Assembly: GCA_035626815.1 (NCBI GenBank)
Contig: DASPMY010000028.1
Location: forward strand, 1 to 62,145
Length of the DNA: 62,145 bases
Direction: 5' to 3'
Source: Croceibacterium_A sp035626815
Lineage (GTDB): Bacteria > Pseudomonadota > Alphaproteobacteria > Sphingomonadales > Sphingomonadaceae
Positions 48,868 to 56,678 of this stretch are shown here, one piece after another; the first letter of the stretch is position 1, and every line of letters starts with the position of its first letter. The notes under the pieces were generated by a model, which was given only the letters and a program-made list of their open reading frames with translations, had not been told where the DNA came from and did not search any database. The translations under genes were made by a program, and so were the position numbers.

Positions 48868-49328
48868 CAGAACATCCCGTTGCTGTTCTTCGCGGTCGCC
48901 GGATCGGGCACTTCCTGGATCACGTCCCAGTGCTCGCGGATAAAGCCGCCGTCGATGCGCAGGATGTCGACCACCGAATAGCCGCGGGTGTCCGGCTCGT
49001 ACTTGAAGTGGAAGTGGATCGCGACGAGGTCGGTGTCTCCCCAGATCACCCGGTGGACCTTGTGGCTGAGGTCGGGCAGCCGCGAAAGGCTGTTCTCCAT
49101 CATCGCCAGCGTCGCGTCGCGGCCGGTCGGGGCGTTGGGGTTATGCTGGATGTAGTCGGGGTGCATCCAGGCCATGAACGCGTCGCGCGGATTGTCCTCG
49201 ACATAGAACAGCTGGATGAACCGCTCGGCCACTTCGCGGACCGAGAGCCGCGCGCGGTTCGAGGTATCGCGCGGGTCGAACGGCGGCGCGTCCGGGTTCC
49301 ACGGCAGGACGCCCGGCGCGGGCCTCAT
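48867..49328 (-). CDS. NTF2-like (SnoaL) protein B, tandem paralogue
   Basis: 153 residues from ATG 49328. Same layout as protein A with a 25-residue N-terminal extension (MRPAPGVLPWNPDAPPFDPR): RFIQLFYVEDNPRDAFMAWM, HPDYIQHNPNAPTGRDATLA, VHRVIWGDTDLVAIHFHFKY, VVDILRIDGGFIREHWDVIQ and the same DPATAKNSNGMF end. The pair arose by tandem duplication and may form a heteromer. Confidence 0.78.
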   Translation of the reverse strand: MRPAPGVLPWNPDAPPFDPRDTSNRARLSVREVAERFIQLFYVEDNPRDAFMAWMHPDYIQHNPNAPTGRDATLAMMENSLSRLPDLSHKVHRVIWGDTDLVAIHFHFKYEPDTRGYSVVDILRIDGGFIREHWDVIQEVPDPATAKNSNGMF

Positions 49329-49432
49329 AACTCCCCTCCCCGGCGGGGAGGGGTTGGGGGTGGGGGTTCGGCGCCAGCGTGGAGCACCCCCACCCAACCC
49401 TCCCCCTCAAGGGGGAGGGCTATGAGAGCCGC
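49329..49432. repeat. REP-like inverted repeat, C/G-tract family
   Basis: TAACTCCCCTCCCCGGCGGG, GAGGGGTTGGGGGTGGGGGT, then the opposite arms ACCCCCACCCAACCCTCCCC and CTCAAGGGGGAGGG. It lies within the NTF2 gene run, between protein B and the larger NTF2 gene. Confidence 0.7.
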
Positions 49433-49434
49433 GG

Positions 49435-50130
49435 TCACCTTTCTTCCCCCGCCAGCAGCTTGCCGAACTTCGGATGCGCGAAGTGCATCGGCACGTCGTG
49501 GCGGTATGGCCAGGTCTTGCGGTACTCTTCCTTGGGAAGCAGCCGGTCCGGGCCGACCGGGTCCTCGGGATAGAGCTTTTCGGCCGGCTGCAAGTGGCTG
49601 GTGGTGTGCGCCCAGCCTTTCTCGTAGTCGCCCTGCCACTGCATCTTGTAGTCGAGCCGCTGGATTTTCCATGCGCCGTTCTCGCGCACGTAGTCGTTCT
49701 CGTAGATGCCGGCTTCCATGAACTGCTGCGGCATGAAATCGGGCTTGGCGTCGAGGAAATCGTCGTGCCAGCCGCCGAACAGCATGCCGCGGAAGCGGCC
49801 CTTGGCGGTCTGCCGGTCGGGCGCCACGGTGATGATGTCCTGCATCTGGAAGTGGTCGAGCAGGAGGCCGTCGACGGGCCCCGGACGGCCGCCGGTGAAG
49901 CGGTGCTGGATCCAGTCGCCGTAGAGCCGCATCACCCCGGCCTTGCCGACGTACTCGCCGCTAAGGAACACGACCACGCCGTCCTCGGCGAACAGGTCGG
50001 CGACCTGCTCGGGCAAATTGAAATCGATGTAGTAGCCATAAGCCCAGTGCAGCCGGCGGATCGCGTTGACGTCCTCCAGCTCGCCCACGCGGTGCTCGAG
50101 ATCGGCGAGCCGCTGTTCGACGTCACTCAT
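49435..50130 (-). CDS. Large NTF2-like (SnoaL_4-type) protein
   Basis: 231 residues from ATG 50130. N-terminal helix-loop with IRRLHWAYGYYIDFNLPEQV, ADLFAEDGVVVFLSGEYVGK, then VDGLLLDHFQMQDIITVAPD, GRFRGMLFGGWHDDFL, and ENGAWKIQRLDYKMQWQGDY, all consistent with a bile-acid-dehydratase/SnoaL_4-type NTF2 domain. About 60 further residues (EKGWAHTTSHLQPAEKLYPE) close the protein. It is the first gene of a minus-strand run whose promoter holds the TAACG palindrome. Confidence 0.75.
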   Translation of the reverse strand: MSDVEQRLADLEHRVGELEDVNAIRRLHWAYGYYIDFNLPEQVADLFAEDGVVVFLSGEYVGKAGVMRLYGDWIQHRFTGGRPGPVDGLLLDHFQMQDIITVAPDRQTAKGRFRGMLFGGWHDDFLDAKPDFMPQQFMEAGIYENDYVRENGAWKIQRLDYKMQWQGDYEKGWAHTTSHLQPAEKLYPEDPVGPDRLLPKEEYRKTWPYRHDVPMHFAHPKFGKLLAGEER

Positions 50131-50161
50131 TGATCGACTCTCCCTATTTTGGCTTTATCCG

Positions 50162-50173
50162 TAACGGCCGTTA
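50162..50173. promoter_or_regulatory. TAACG-N2-CGTTA palindrome, divergent promoter
   Basis: TAACGGCCGTTA lies in the 68-bp divergent gap between the large NTF2 gene (start 50130) and the SDR gene (start 50199), so one regulator could control both directions. It differs by one base from the site before the aldehyde dehydrogenase gene. Confidence 0.6.
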
Positions 50174-50198
50174 GCGTTTTGGCGAGAGGATTTCGAAC

Positions 50199-51122
50199 GT
50201 GAGCGACAGACCGTGGGAGGACCGCGTCGCCTTCGTCACCGGGGCGGCGACGGGGATCGGGCTCGGCGTCGCGCAAGCCTTCGCCGACGCCGGGATGCGG
50301 CTCGCGCTGAGCTACCGCAACGAGGACGACCGGGCGCGCACCGCCGAATGGTTCGCCGGCAAGGGCTACGACCCACCGCTGTTCCTCAAGCTCGACGTCA
50401 CCGACCGCGCGCGCTTCGCCGAAGTCGCCGACGATGTCGTGCGCCACTTCGGCGAGGTCCACGTGCTGGTGAACAACGCCGGGGTCTCGGTGTTCGGGCC
50501 GACCGACGAGGCGAGCTACGACGACTACGACTGGATCATGGGGGTCAACTTCGGCGGCGTGGTCAATGGCCTGGTGAGCTTCCTGCCGAAGATCAAGGCG
50601 GCGAGCGGACGGCGGCACGTGGTCAACGTCGCCTCGATGGCCGCGTTCCTGCCGGGGCCGCAGGCCGGCATCTACACCGCCAGCAAGTTCGCGGTGCGCG
50701 GGCTGACCGAATGCTTGCGCTACAACCTCGCGCCGCACGGCATCGGCTGCTCGCTGTGCTGCCCGGCGCTGACTCGCACCAACGCCTGGACCAGCGCGCT
50801 CAAGCGCCCCGCCACGTTCGGCGACAGCGGCTTTCCCGAAGTGCCGAAGGAGTCGCTCGAGCAGTTCGGCACCGCGTTCGAGGAAGGCATGGACCCGTAC
50901 GAGGTCGGCGCCAAGATCCTCGCCGGCATGACCGCGCAGAAGGGCCTGATCCTCACCCACCCCGAGCATGGCCCGGATTTCGAGGAAATCCACGCCGCGA
51001 TCATGGCCGCGCTGCCGCAGGAGGAAGCGCCCCCCGGCCGGCTCAAGGTCGAGCAGCTGCGCCGCGACGCGATGAAGGCCGCCGAAGCCGGTCTCGTCAT
51101 CGACCTCGACGACCTGACCTGA
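50199..51122 (+). CDS. Short-chain dehydrogenase/reductase
   Basis: 307 residues from GTG 50199. SDR fold: AFVTGAATGIGLGVAQAFAD, LDVTDRARFAEVADDVVR, VNNAGVSVFGPTDEASYDD, VNVASMAAFLPG and YTASKFAVRGLTECLRYNLA, CCPALTRTNAWTSALKRPAT. The last 60 residues (EEIHAAIMAALPQEEAPPGR) are an extra helical tail. Probably the alcohol/ketone step of the local pathway; divergent promoter as noted. Confidence 0.85.
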   Translation: MSDRPWEDRVAFVTGAATGIGLGVAQAFADAGMRLALSYRNEDDRARTAEWFAGKGYDPPLFLKLDVTDRARFAEVADDVVRHFGEVHVLVNNAGVSVFGPTDEASYDDYDWIMGVNFGGVVNGLVSFLPKIKAASGRRHVVNVASMAAFLPGPQAGIYTASKFAVRGLTECLRYNLAPHGIGCSLCCPALTRTNAWTSALKRPATFGDSGFPEVPKESLEQFGTAFEEGMDPYEVGAKILAGMTAQKGLILTHPEHGPDFEEIHAAIMAALPQEEAPPGRLKVEQLRRDAMKAAEAGLVIDLDDLT

Positions 51123-51193
51123 CGCGCGCCGGTCGGTTTCTCAGCGCTTTAGGTCGTGCTATCCTCGCCGCACAGAGTCGCAGGGAGGCGGGG

Positions 51194-52060
51194 ATGTGTG
51201 ACGAAAAACAGCTTGCCGAGATGCCGACCGGCTCCGTGAGCCGCCGGCAGTTCGCGAAGATAGGGGCGCTGGCGACGCTGGCGGCCGGCATCGCGCCGGG
51301 GATCGCCGGCGCGCAACAGACCCGCATGGCCGAGCAATTCGCCGTGTTCGATGCCCCCGGCGGCAAGATGGACGCCTATTTCGTCTTTCCCAGCGAGGGC
51401 AAGCATCCGGCGATCATCGTCTGGCCGGACATCGCCGGGCGGCGCGACGCGTTCATCTCGATGGGCCGGCGGCTGGCGCGCGAAGGCTATGCCGTGCTGA
51501 TCCTCAACCCGTACTACCGCAGCGCCGAAGCGCCGCAGTTCGACGATTTCGAGGACTGGCGCAGCCAGGGCGGGATGGAGAAGGTCGCGCCGTGGCGCGA
51601 GCAGCTGACCGCCGCCAACGTGATGGAAACCGCCAAGGCGGTCGTCGCCTGGCTCGACAAGCAGGACCCGGTCGACACCAGCAAGGGCATCGGCACCCAA
51701 GGCTACTGCATGGGCGGCCCGTTCACCGTGTGGACCGCCGCAGCGGCGCCCGAGCGCGTCAAGGCGGCGGCCTCGTTCCACGGCGGGGGCCTGGTCGGCG
51801 AGGAGGAGACCGCGCCGGTCAAGCTGCTCGGGCAGACCCAGGCGAGCTACCTGTTCGCGATCGCCCGCAACGACGACCGCACGTCGCCCGGCGACAAGGA
51901 CGCGCTCAAGGCGGCGGCGACCGCAGCCGGGCGCCCGGCCGAGGTCGAGGTCTACCGCGGCGACCATGGCTGGACGGTCGACGATTCCCCGGTGTTCGAG
52001 GTCGACGCGGCGGACCGGGCGTGGGAGCGGCTGCTCAACCTCTATTCGACCAGCCTGTAG
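51194..52060 (+). CDS. Exported dienelactone hydrolase family protein
   Basis: 288 residues. Tat-like signal (PTGSVSRRQFAKIGALATLA, cleavage near AGAQ). Dienelactone hydrolase fold: DAYFVFPSEGKHPAIIVWPD, ILNPYYRSAEAPQF, nucleophile in GTQGYCMGGPFTVWTAAAAP (Cys172), FAIARNDDR and YRGDHGWTVDDSP (His). A periplasmic location is unusual for ring-cleavage lactone hydrolases. It may hydrolyse an ester or lactone made outside the cytoplasm. Follows the SDR gene by 72 bp. Confidence 0.82.
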   Translation: MCDEKQLAEMPTGSVSRRQFAKIGALATLAAGIAPGIAGAQQTRMAEQFAVFDAPGGKMDAYFVFPSEGKHPAIIVWPDIAGRRDAFISMGRRLAREGYAVLILNPYYRSAEAPQFDDFEDWRSQGGMEKVAPWREQLTAANVMETAKAVVAWLDKQDPVDTSKGIGTQGYCMGGPFTVWTAAAAPERVKAAASFHGGGLVGEEETAPVKLLGQTQASYLFAIARNDDRTSPGDKDALKAAATAAGRPAEVEVYRGDHGWTVDDSPVFEVDAADRAWERLLNLYSTSL

Positions 52061-52085
52061 CCGCCATCGGGGCGGCTCCGGCCTC

Positions 52086-52892
52086 CTAGGCGAACCAGTA
52101 GCCGGTCGCGCGCATCTCGATGCTGACGCGCGGCGGCGCGCCGGCCGGCGCCTCGGGATCGTCGAACGCGACGTGCGGGATGCACTGCGCGCGCTGCGGG
52201 TCGCTCTCGCTGGTCTTGAAGACGATCGCCTCGTCGGGTTCCATGCCGCTGAACCACAGCCAGCGGTGGCCCGGGTCGTGCGCGACGACGTAGCCTTCGA
52301 AGCTGAACTCGGGCGCGCCGCCGGGCGGATCGAAGATCGCGTCGGCGCGGAGCAGCTCCGGCCCGGCGACCGAGCGCGCGTCGCACAGCGCCAGCGGCAC
52401 GTCCTGCGGCGCGCCGCTGATCGCGCGCCAGACGTTGTACTGCGCGCTGCGGGCCAGCTCGCGATCCGGCGGCGCCGACTGGGCGCGGAAGCGCGCGCCG
52501 GTCTCGGCCGAGACGTCGACGTGGGCGAACCGCGCCGGGTGCGAGTTGTCGTGCCGGGCGTTTTCCCCGAGCCGCTCGGAGAAGCGCAGGATGCCGCGCG
52601 GGGCGACGACGACCTCGTCGCAGCCGGTCTCGCGCTTGAGCAGCTCGACGATCTCCGGCGCGTGGATCAGCGCGACCTGCTCGGGGTCGGCGAAGTCGGC
52701 GACCTCGCTGCGATGGGCCACCAGCACGCAGCCCTCGATGTCGAGCGAGGTGCGGACGCCGCGCATGTCGGCGATGGCCATCGGCTGCGGGGCGACGACG
52801 ATGGTGTCCTTCTCGTGGGCGTTGGCGTAGTAGCGCGGCCGCTCGCCGGTATCGCGCACGTAGGCGATCGCCGCGGTGCGCGTGCCGCTCAT
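52086..52892 (-). CDS. CmcJ/NvfI family oxidoreductase
   Basis: 268 residues. Matches the CmcJ/AsaB/GA4-desaturase-like family: PQPMAIADMRGVRTSLDIEG CVLVAHRSEV, NSHPARFAHVDVSAETGARF, NVWRAISGAPQDVPLALCDA, DRELARSAQYN, and FSGMEPDEAIVFKTSESDPQ RAQCIPHVAF. Family members are iron/2-oxoglutarate-like oxygenases or methoxylases (CmcJ in cephamycin synthesis). Here it is coupled to the aldo/keto reductase gene (4-base overlap). The substrate is unknown. Confidence 0.75.
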   Translation of the reverse strand: MSGTRTAAIAYVRDTGERPRYYANAHEKDTIVVAPQPMAIADMRGVRTSLDIEGCVLVAHRSEVADFADPEQVALIHAPEIVELLKRETGCDEVVVAPRGILRFSERLGENARHDNSHPARFAHVDVSAETGARFRAQSAPPDRELARSAQYNVWRAISGAPQDVPLALCDARSVAGPELLRADAIFDPPGGAPEFSFEGYVVAHDPGHRWLWFSGMEPDEAIVFKTSESDPQRAQCIPHVAFDDPEAPAGAPPRVSIEMRATGYWFA

Positions 52893-53890
52893 GCGGGCTC
52901 GAATTCCTCGGTGTCGATCGTCGGCCGGATCGCGTCGTGATAGCGATGGCCGGCAACGGTGCGCGCGTTGATCAGCGCGTCGGCCGCCTTGAGCACCTCG
53001 TCGGCCACCGTCAGAGCCGCGGCGGCGTGGTTGTCGGCGAGGTGGTCGAGGCGGGTGGTGCCGGGAATCGCGTGGACGTGCCCGCCGCGGCCGAGCAGCC
53101 ATACGAGCGCCAGCTGCGCCGGGGTCATCCCGGCCTCTTCGGCGAGCGCGGCGAAGCGGTCGATCAGCGCCAGGTTGTGCGGCCAGTTGTCGGGCTGGAA
53201 GCGCGGCATTCTGGTCCGCAGGTCACCCTCCTCGAGCGTCGCGGGATCGCGCAAGGTGCCGCTCAGCGCGCCGCGGCCGAGCGGCGAGAACGCCACCAGC
53301 GCGATGCCCAGGCGGCGGCAGGTCTCGAGCACCGCCAGTTCGACGTTGCGGGTCCACAGCGAGTACTCGGTCTGCACCGCGGCGACGGGGTGCACCGCGT
53401 GGGCTTCCTCGACATGGCGCGCGCTCCATTCGGATACGCCGTAGGCGCCGATCTTGCCCGCTTCGATCGCCCGCGCCATCGCCCCGGCCATCTCGGCCAC
53501 CGGCACCTTGGGGTCGAAGCGGTGGAAGTAGTACAAGTCGATGTGATCGGTGCCGAGCGCCTGGAGGCTGGCGTCGATCGCCTGGGCGGTGGTGGCGGGC
53601 GAACAGTCGACGCCGCGGCGCGGGCCGTCGACGACGATGCCGGTCTTGCTGGCGAGGAACACCTCCCCGCGCCGGCCCTTCAGCGCTTCGCCGAGGAGGG
53701 CCTCGTTGCGCCCGCCGCTATAGATGCGCGCGGTGTCGAAGTGGTCGCAGCCGAGCTCGAGCGCGCAGTGGAGCAGCTGGATCGCCTCGTCGTGCGCCGG
53801 CGGGGTGCCATAGGCCCACGACAGGTTCATGCAGCCGAGGCCCACCGGGTGGAGCGCGCGGCCGGCGATCGTTCGCGTGAGATTGGTCAT
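52889..53890 (-). CDS. Aldo/keto reductase
   Basis: 333 residues. Tetrad of AKRs: Asp and Tyr in HFDTARIYSGGRNEALLGEA, Lys in FLASKTGIV, His in DLYYFHRFDPKVPVAEM. NADPH site near LVAFSPLGRGALSGTLRD and IPGTTRLDHLADNHAAA. Related to the YajO/DkgA-type group. It likely reduces a carbonyl intermediate. The start codon lies next to a hairpin that contains its ribosome site. Confidence 0.9.
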   Translation of the reverse strand: MTNLTRTIAGRALHPVGLGCMNLSWAYGTPPAHDEAIQLLHCALELGCDHFDTARIYSGGRNEALLGEALKGRRGEVFLASKTGIVVDGPRRGVDCSPATTAQAIDASLQALGTDHIDLYYFHRFDPKVPVAEMAGAMARAIEAGKIGAYGVSEWSARHVEEAHAVHPVAAVQTEYSLWTRNVELAVLETCRRLGIALVAFSPLGRGALSGTLRDPATLEEGDLRTRMPRFQPDNWPHNLALIDRFAALAEEAGMTPAQLALVWLLGRGGHVHAIPGTTRLDHLADNHAAAALTVADEVLKAADALINARTVAGHRYHDAIRPTIDTEEFEPA

Positions 53891-53915
53891 CGCCGCCTCC
53901 TCTGAAGAGGCGGCG
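53891..53915 (-). promoter_or_regulatory. Ribosome-site hairpin before the aldo/keto reductase
   Basis: CGCCGCCTC (53891-53899) pairs perfectly with GAGGCGGCG (53907-53915) directly against the start codon. On the mRNA the 3' arm holds the AGGAGG-type ribosome site, so the stem would hide it. The gene 53936-54304 ends about 20 bp away, so the stem could also end that transcript. Confidence 0.5.
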
Positions 53916-53935
53916 AGGGAGTCGCAACCCCGGAG

Positions 53936-54304
53936 TTACAATCCCGCCAGCGCGTTCTTGGCCCAGGAGTAGAAATCGTCCTGCTTGCGGCCGAGCTCGT
54001 CGGTCGAGCGGCGGTAGCCGGCCGGGTCCTCGTCGATGTTGGCGCTGCGCCACTTGGCCTGGTGCTGCGCGAGCGCCTGGCGCATCTCGAAGAACTTGGC
54101 CTCGAAGTCGCGCGCCAGGTCGGGCTTGGCCTGGAGGCGGCTGTCGGCCTTGATCGAGCCCATCATCTCGGCCACCAGCGTGGCGAAGCGGGTGCGCAGG
54201 CGGACGATGTCGCGCACCGCGCGGTCGCCCGAGGTTTTGACCGCTTCCTGCATCTGCCGATGCGTCTCCTGGGCCTCGCCCAGGATCCGGTCCAGTTCAG
54301 CCAT
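53936..54304 (-). CDS. Hypothetical helical protein
   Basis: 122 residues from ATG 54304 (MAELDRILGEAQETHRQMQE). No family recognised. It is almost all helix, with likely coiled-coil register in the first 60 residues (VRDIVRLRTRFATLVAEMMG) and a C-terminal RKQDDFYSWAKNALAGL. It lies between the lig operon's end and the reductase genes. Confidence 0.6.
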   Translation of the reverse strand: MAELDRILGEAQETHRQMQEAVKTSGDRAVRDIVRLRTRFATLVAEMMGSIKADSRLQAKPDLARDFEAKFFEMRQALAQHQAKWRSANIDEDPAGYRRSTDELGRKQDDFYSWAKNALAGL

Positions 54305-54376
54305 CGCACTCCCCCGCATGTCGCTATCGCCTGTGAATCGTCCTACACGGGGACGAGGTCAAGAGCGGTTAACGCG

Positions 54377-55333
54377 TTAGGACCAGCCGTCTTGCGCTTC
54401 GAGGCTGGCGGCGAGCTCGCCGATCACCCGGTAGCAGTCGAGCACCTGGGCAATCGAGCTGTTGGGCTCGCGCCCCTCGCGGATCGCGGCGACGAACTCG
54501 CGATCCTGCAGCTCGATGCCGTTCATGCTGACGTCGACCCGGCTGACGTCGATCGGCTCTTCCTTGCCGGTGAACAGGTCGTCGTAGCGGGCGATGTAGG
54601 TCCCGCTGTCGCCGATGTAGCGGAAGAAGCTGCCGAGCGGGCCGTCGTTGTTGAACGACAGGCTCAGCGTGCAGATCGCGCCGCTCTCGCTCTTGAGCTG
54701 GATCGACATGTCCATCGCGATGCCGAGCGTGGGATGCCTGGGCCCCTGGATCGCGTTGGCGGCGACGATCCGCCCGGCCTGGTAGGCGAACAGATCGATC
54801 GTGTGCGCGGCGTGATGCCACAGCAGGTGGTCGGTCCAGCTGCGGGGCTCGCCCTTGGCGTTCATGTTCTGGCGGCGGAAGAAGTAGGTCTGCACGTCCA
54901 TCTGCAGCACCGACAGCTCGCCCGCGGCGATCTTGTTGTGCACCCACTGGTGGCTCGGGTTGAAGCGGCGGGTGTGCCCGACCATGCAGGTGAGGCCGGT
55001 CTCCCGCTGCTTGGCGAGCACCGCCTGCGCGTCGGGCCACGAATCCGCCAGCGGGATCTCGACCTGGACGTGCTTGCCGGCGTCCATGCAGGCGATCGCC
55101 TGCTCGGCGTGCATCTGCGTCGGGGTGCACAGGATCACCGCATCGACGTCGTCGCGTTCGAGGGCTTCCGACAGCTCGGTGCCCGAATGCGGGGCGCCGT
55201 ACTTGGCGGCCACTTCCGCGGCCTGCTCCGCCCGGCGCGAGATCACCGAGGCGATCTCCACCCCGTCGATGTTCTTCAGGCCGTCGAGGTGCTTTTCGCC
55301 GAAGGCGCCGGCGCCGGCGAGGGCAATACGCAT
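54377..55333 (-). CDS. ligC: 4-carboxy-2-hydroxymuconate-6-semialdehyde dehydrogenase
   Basis: 318 residues. Oxidises the ring-cleavage product of LigAB (as the cyclic hemiacetal) to 2-pyrone-4,6-dicarboxylate with NADP. Gfo/Idh/MocA fold: MRIALAGAGAFGEKHLDGLK at the start (nearly identical to what I recall of SYK-6 LigC), ALERDDVDAVILCTPTQMHA, GKHVQVEIPLADSWPDAQAV, GHTRRFNPSHQWVHNKIAAG. Third enzyme gene of the lig operon, 14 bp after ligB. Confidence 0.93.
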   Translation of the reverse strand: MRIALAGAGAFGEKHLDGLKNIDGVEIASVISRRAEQAAEVAAKYGAPHSGTELSEALERDDVDAVILCTPTQMHAEQAIACMDAGKHVQVEIPLADSWPDAQAVLAKQRETGLTCMVGHTRRFNPSHQWVHNKIAAGELSVLQMDVQTYFFRRQNMNAKGEPRSWTDHLLWHHAAHTIDLFAYQAGRIVAANAIQGPRHPTLGIAMDMSIQLKSESGAICTLSLSFNNDGPLGSFFRYIGDSGTYIARYDDLFTGKEEPIDVSRVDVSMNGIELQDREFVAAIREGREPNSSIAQVLDCYRVIGELAASLEAQDGWS

Positions 55334-55347
55334 AAGCTCTCCTTGGA

Positions 55348-56256
55348 TCAGGCGGCGGCCAGGCTATGCCCGCTCATCACCTTGCGCGGGTTGAGCGGCT
55401 CGCCGGCGATCTCCTCCGGCTGGAGGATCAACGCGCCGAGCGCGGTGTTCGAGGCGGGGATGTGGTAGAAGGTGTAGAGGTCCTTCACCTTGTCGCCCAG
55501 CGCACCGCGCATGATCAGCCACATCACCAGCTCGATGCCTTCCGAGCCCGCCTCGCGCAGATACTGCACATGCGGCATCTTCGAGAGCGTCTCCGGGTCC
55601 TCGATCAGCTGCTCGATGAAGTTGAGGTCGAAGTCCTTGTTGATCAGCCCCGCGCGCGGACCCTGCAGCTGGTGGCTCATGCCGCCGGTGCCCCAGACGT
55701 GGACATTAAGGTCCTCGGGGAAGCTCTCGACCGCGGCCTTGATGCTGTCGCCGAGGTTGAAGCAGCGCCGGCCGGAGGGTGGCGGATAGGTCACCACGTT
55801 GACCGGGAACGGGATCACCCGGCACGGCCATTCCTCGGGCTCGCCGAAGATCATGGAGAGCGGCACGGTGCAGCCGTGATCGACGTCCATCGCGTTCATG
55901 ATGGTCATGTCGAAATCGTCGAGGATCAGGCTCTGGACGATGTGCCAGGCGAGGTCGGGATGGCCGATCACGTCGGGCACCGGGCGCGGGCCCCAGCCTT
56001 CGTCGGCCGGCTTGAAGCTTTCCGCGCAGCCGATCGCGAACGTCGGGATGATGTTCATGTCGAACGCGCTGGCATGATCGTTGTACACCAGCACGACCAC
56101 GTCGGGCATGTTGCCCGGCTCGCGGACCCAGTCCCTGATCGGCTGGTAGCCGTCGAACACCGGGCCCCAGTAGTCGTTGTGCGCGGTCCCGGTCTGGATC
56201 GCGGCGCCGAGCGCGGGGATGTGGCTCGAGGTGATGCCGGCGGTAACGCGGGCCAT
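55348..56256 (-). CDS. ligB: Protocatechuate 4,5-dioxygenase, beta (catalytic) subunit
   Basis: 302 residues, the length of the characterised LigB. Extradiol type II dioxygenase fold with iron ligands in TSSHIPALGAAIQTG (His12), VLVYNDHASAFDMNIIPTFA and the Glu of LWDVHGNM-like late region (seen here as GMSHQLQGPRAGLINKDFDL). Substrate pocket residues are provided with the small alpha subunit. Splits protocatechuate between C4 and C5. ATG 56256 follows ligA's stop by 2 bp. Confidence 0.96.
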   Translation of the reverse strand: MARVTAGITSSHIPALGAAIQTGTAHNDYWGPVFDGYQPIRDWVREPGNMPDVVVLVYNDHASAFDMNIIPTFAIGCAESFKPADEGWGPRPVPDVIGHPDLAWHIVQSLILDDFDMTIMNAMDVDHGCTVPLSMIFGEPEEWPCRVIPFPVNVVTYPPPSGRRCFNLGDSIKAAVESFPEDLNVHVWGTGGMSHQLQGPRAGLINKDFDLNFIEQLIEDPETLSKMPHVQYLREAGSEGIELVMWLIMRGALGDKVKDLYTFYHIPASNTALGALILQPEEIAGEPLNPRKVMSGHSLAAA

Positions 56257-56258
56257 AG

Positions 56259-56678
56259 TCAGCGTCCTTCCTTGATCGAGCGCTGCCCTTCGGGCGAGCG
56301 GCCGCCCTTGAGCATCATCTCGGCGTATTCCTCCTGCGTCATCCCGGTCATCGACCCGGCGGCGAACTGGAAGCTCTTCTTGTCCGTGCTGAACAGCTTC
56401 GAGAGGAAGTAGATGTTCCCGCCGCAGTCGATCATGCGGTTGTAGTCGCGCGCCATCACCGCATCCTTGGCCTCCTCGCTCAGCTGCCATTCGTCGAGAT
56501 AGGCCTTCTCGTCGGCGAGGAAGCGCTCGCGGTTCTCGGCTTTCATCAGGCTCATCGCGAACTGGTTGAGCCAGTAGCCCTGCCGCGCGCGCTTGGCGGT
56601 GAACACGCGCGTGCCGGGGATGTCGTCGAACTCGGCGAGGTACGCGTGGATGTCGATGCGCTGTTTCTTGTCGGTCAT
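56259..56678 (-). CDS. ligA: Protocatechuate 4,5-dioxygenase, alpha (small) subunit
   Basis: 139 residues, same length as the characterised LigA. All-helical: IDIHAYLAEFDDIPGTRVFT, GYWLNQFAMSLMKAENRERF, LADEKAYLDEWQLSEEAKDA, VMARDYNRMIDCGGNIYFLS and SFQFAAGSMTGMTQEEYAEM. It caps the LigB active site and shapes specificity. Start ATG 56678 overlaps the preceding DUF2218 stop by 4 bases. Confidence 0.96.
   Translation of the reverse strand: MTDKKQRIDIHAYLAEFDDIPGTRVFTAKRARQGYWLNQFAMSLMKAENRERFLADEKAYLDEWQLSEEAKDAVMARDYNRMIDCGGNIYFLSKLFSTDKKSFQFAAGSMTGMTQEEYAEMMLKGGRSPEGQRSIKEGR

Noticed and set aside
54370..54379. TAACGCGTTA palindrome at the ligC stop
   Set aside because: Spacer is absent (TAACG directly joined to CGTTA), unlike the two TAACG-N2-CGTTA sites, and it overlaps a stop codon; probably chance.
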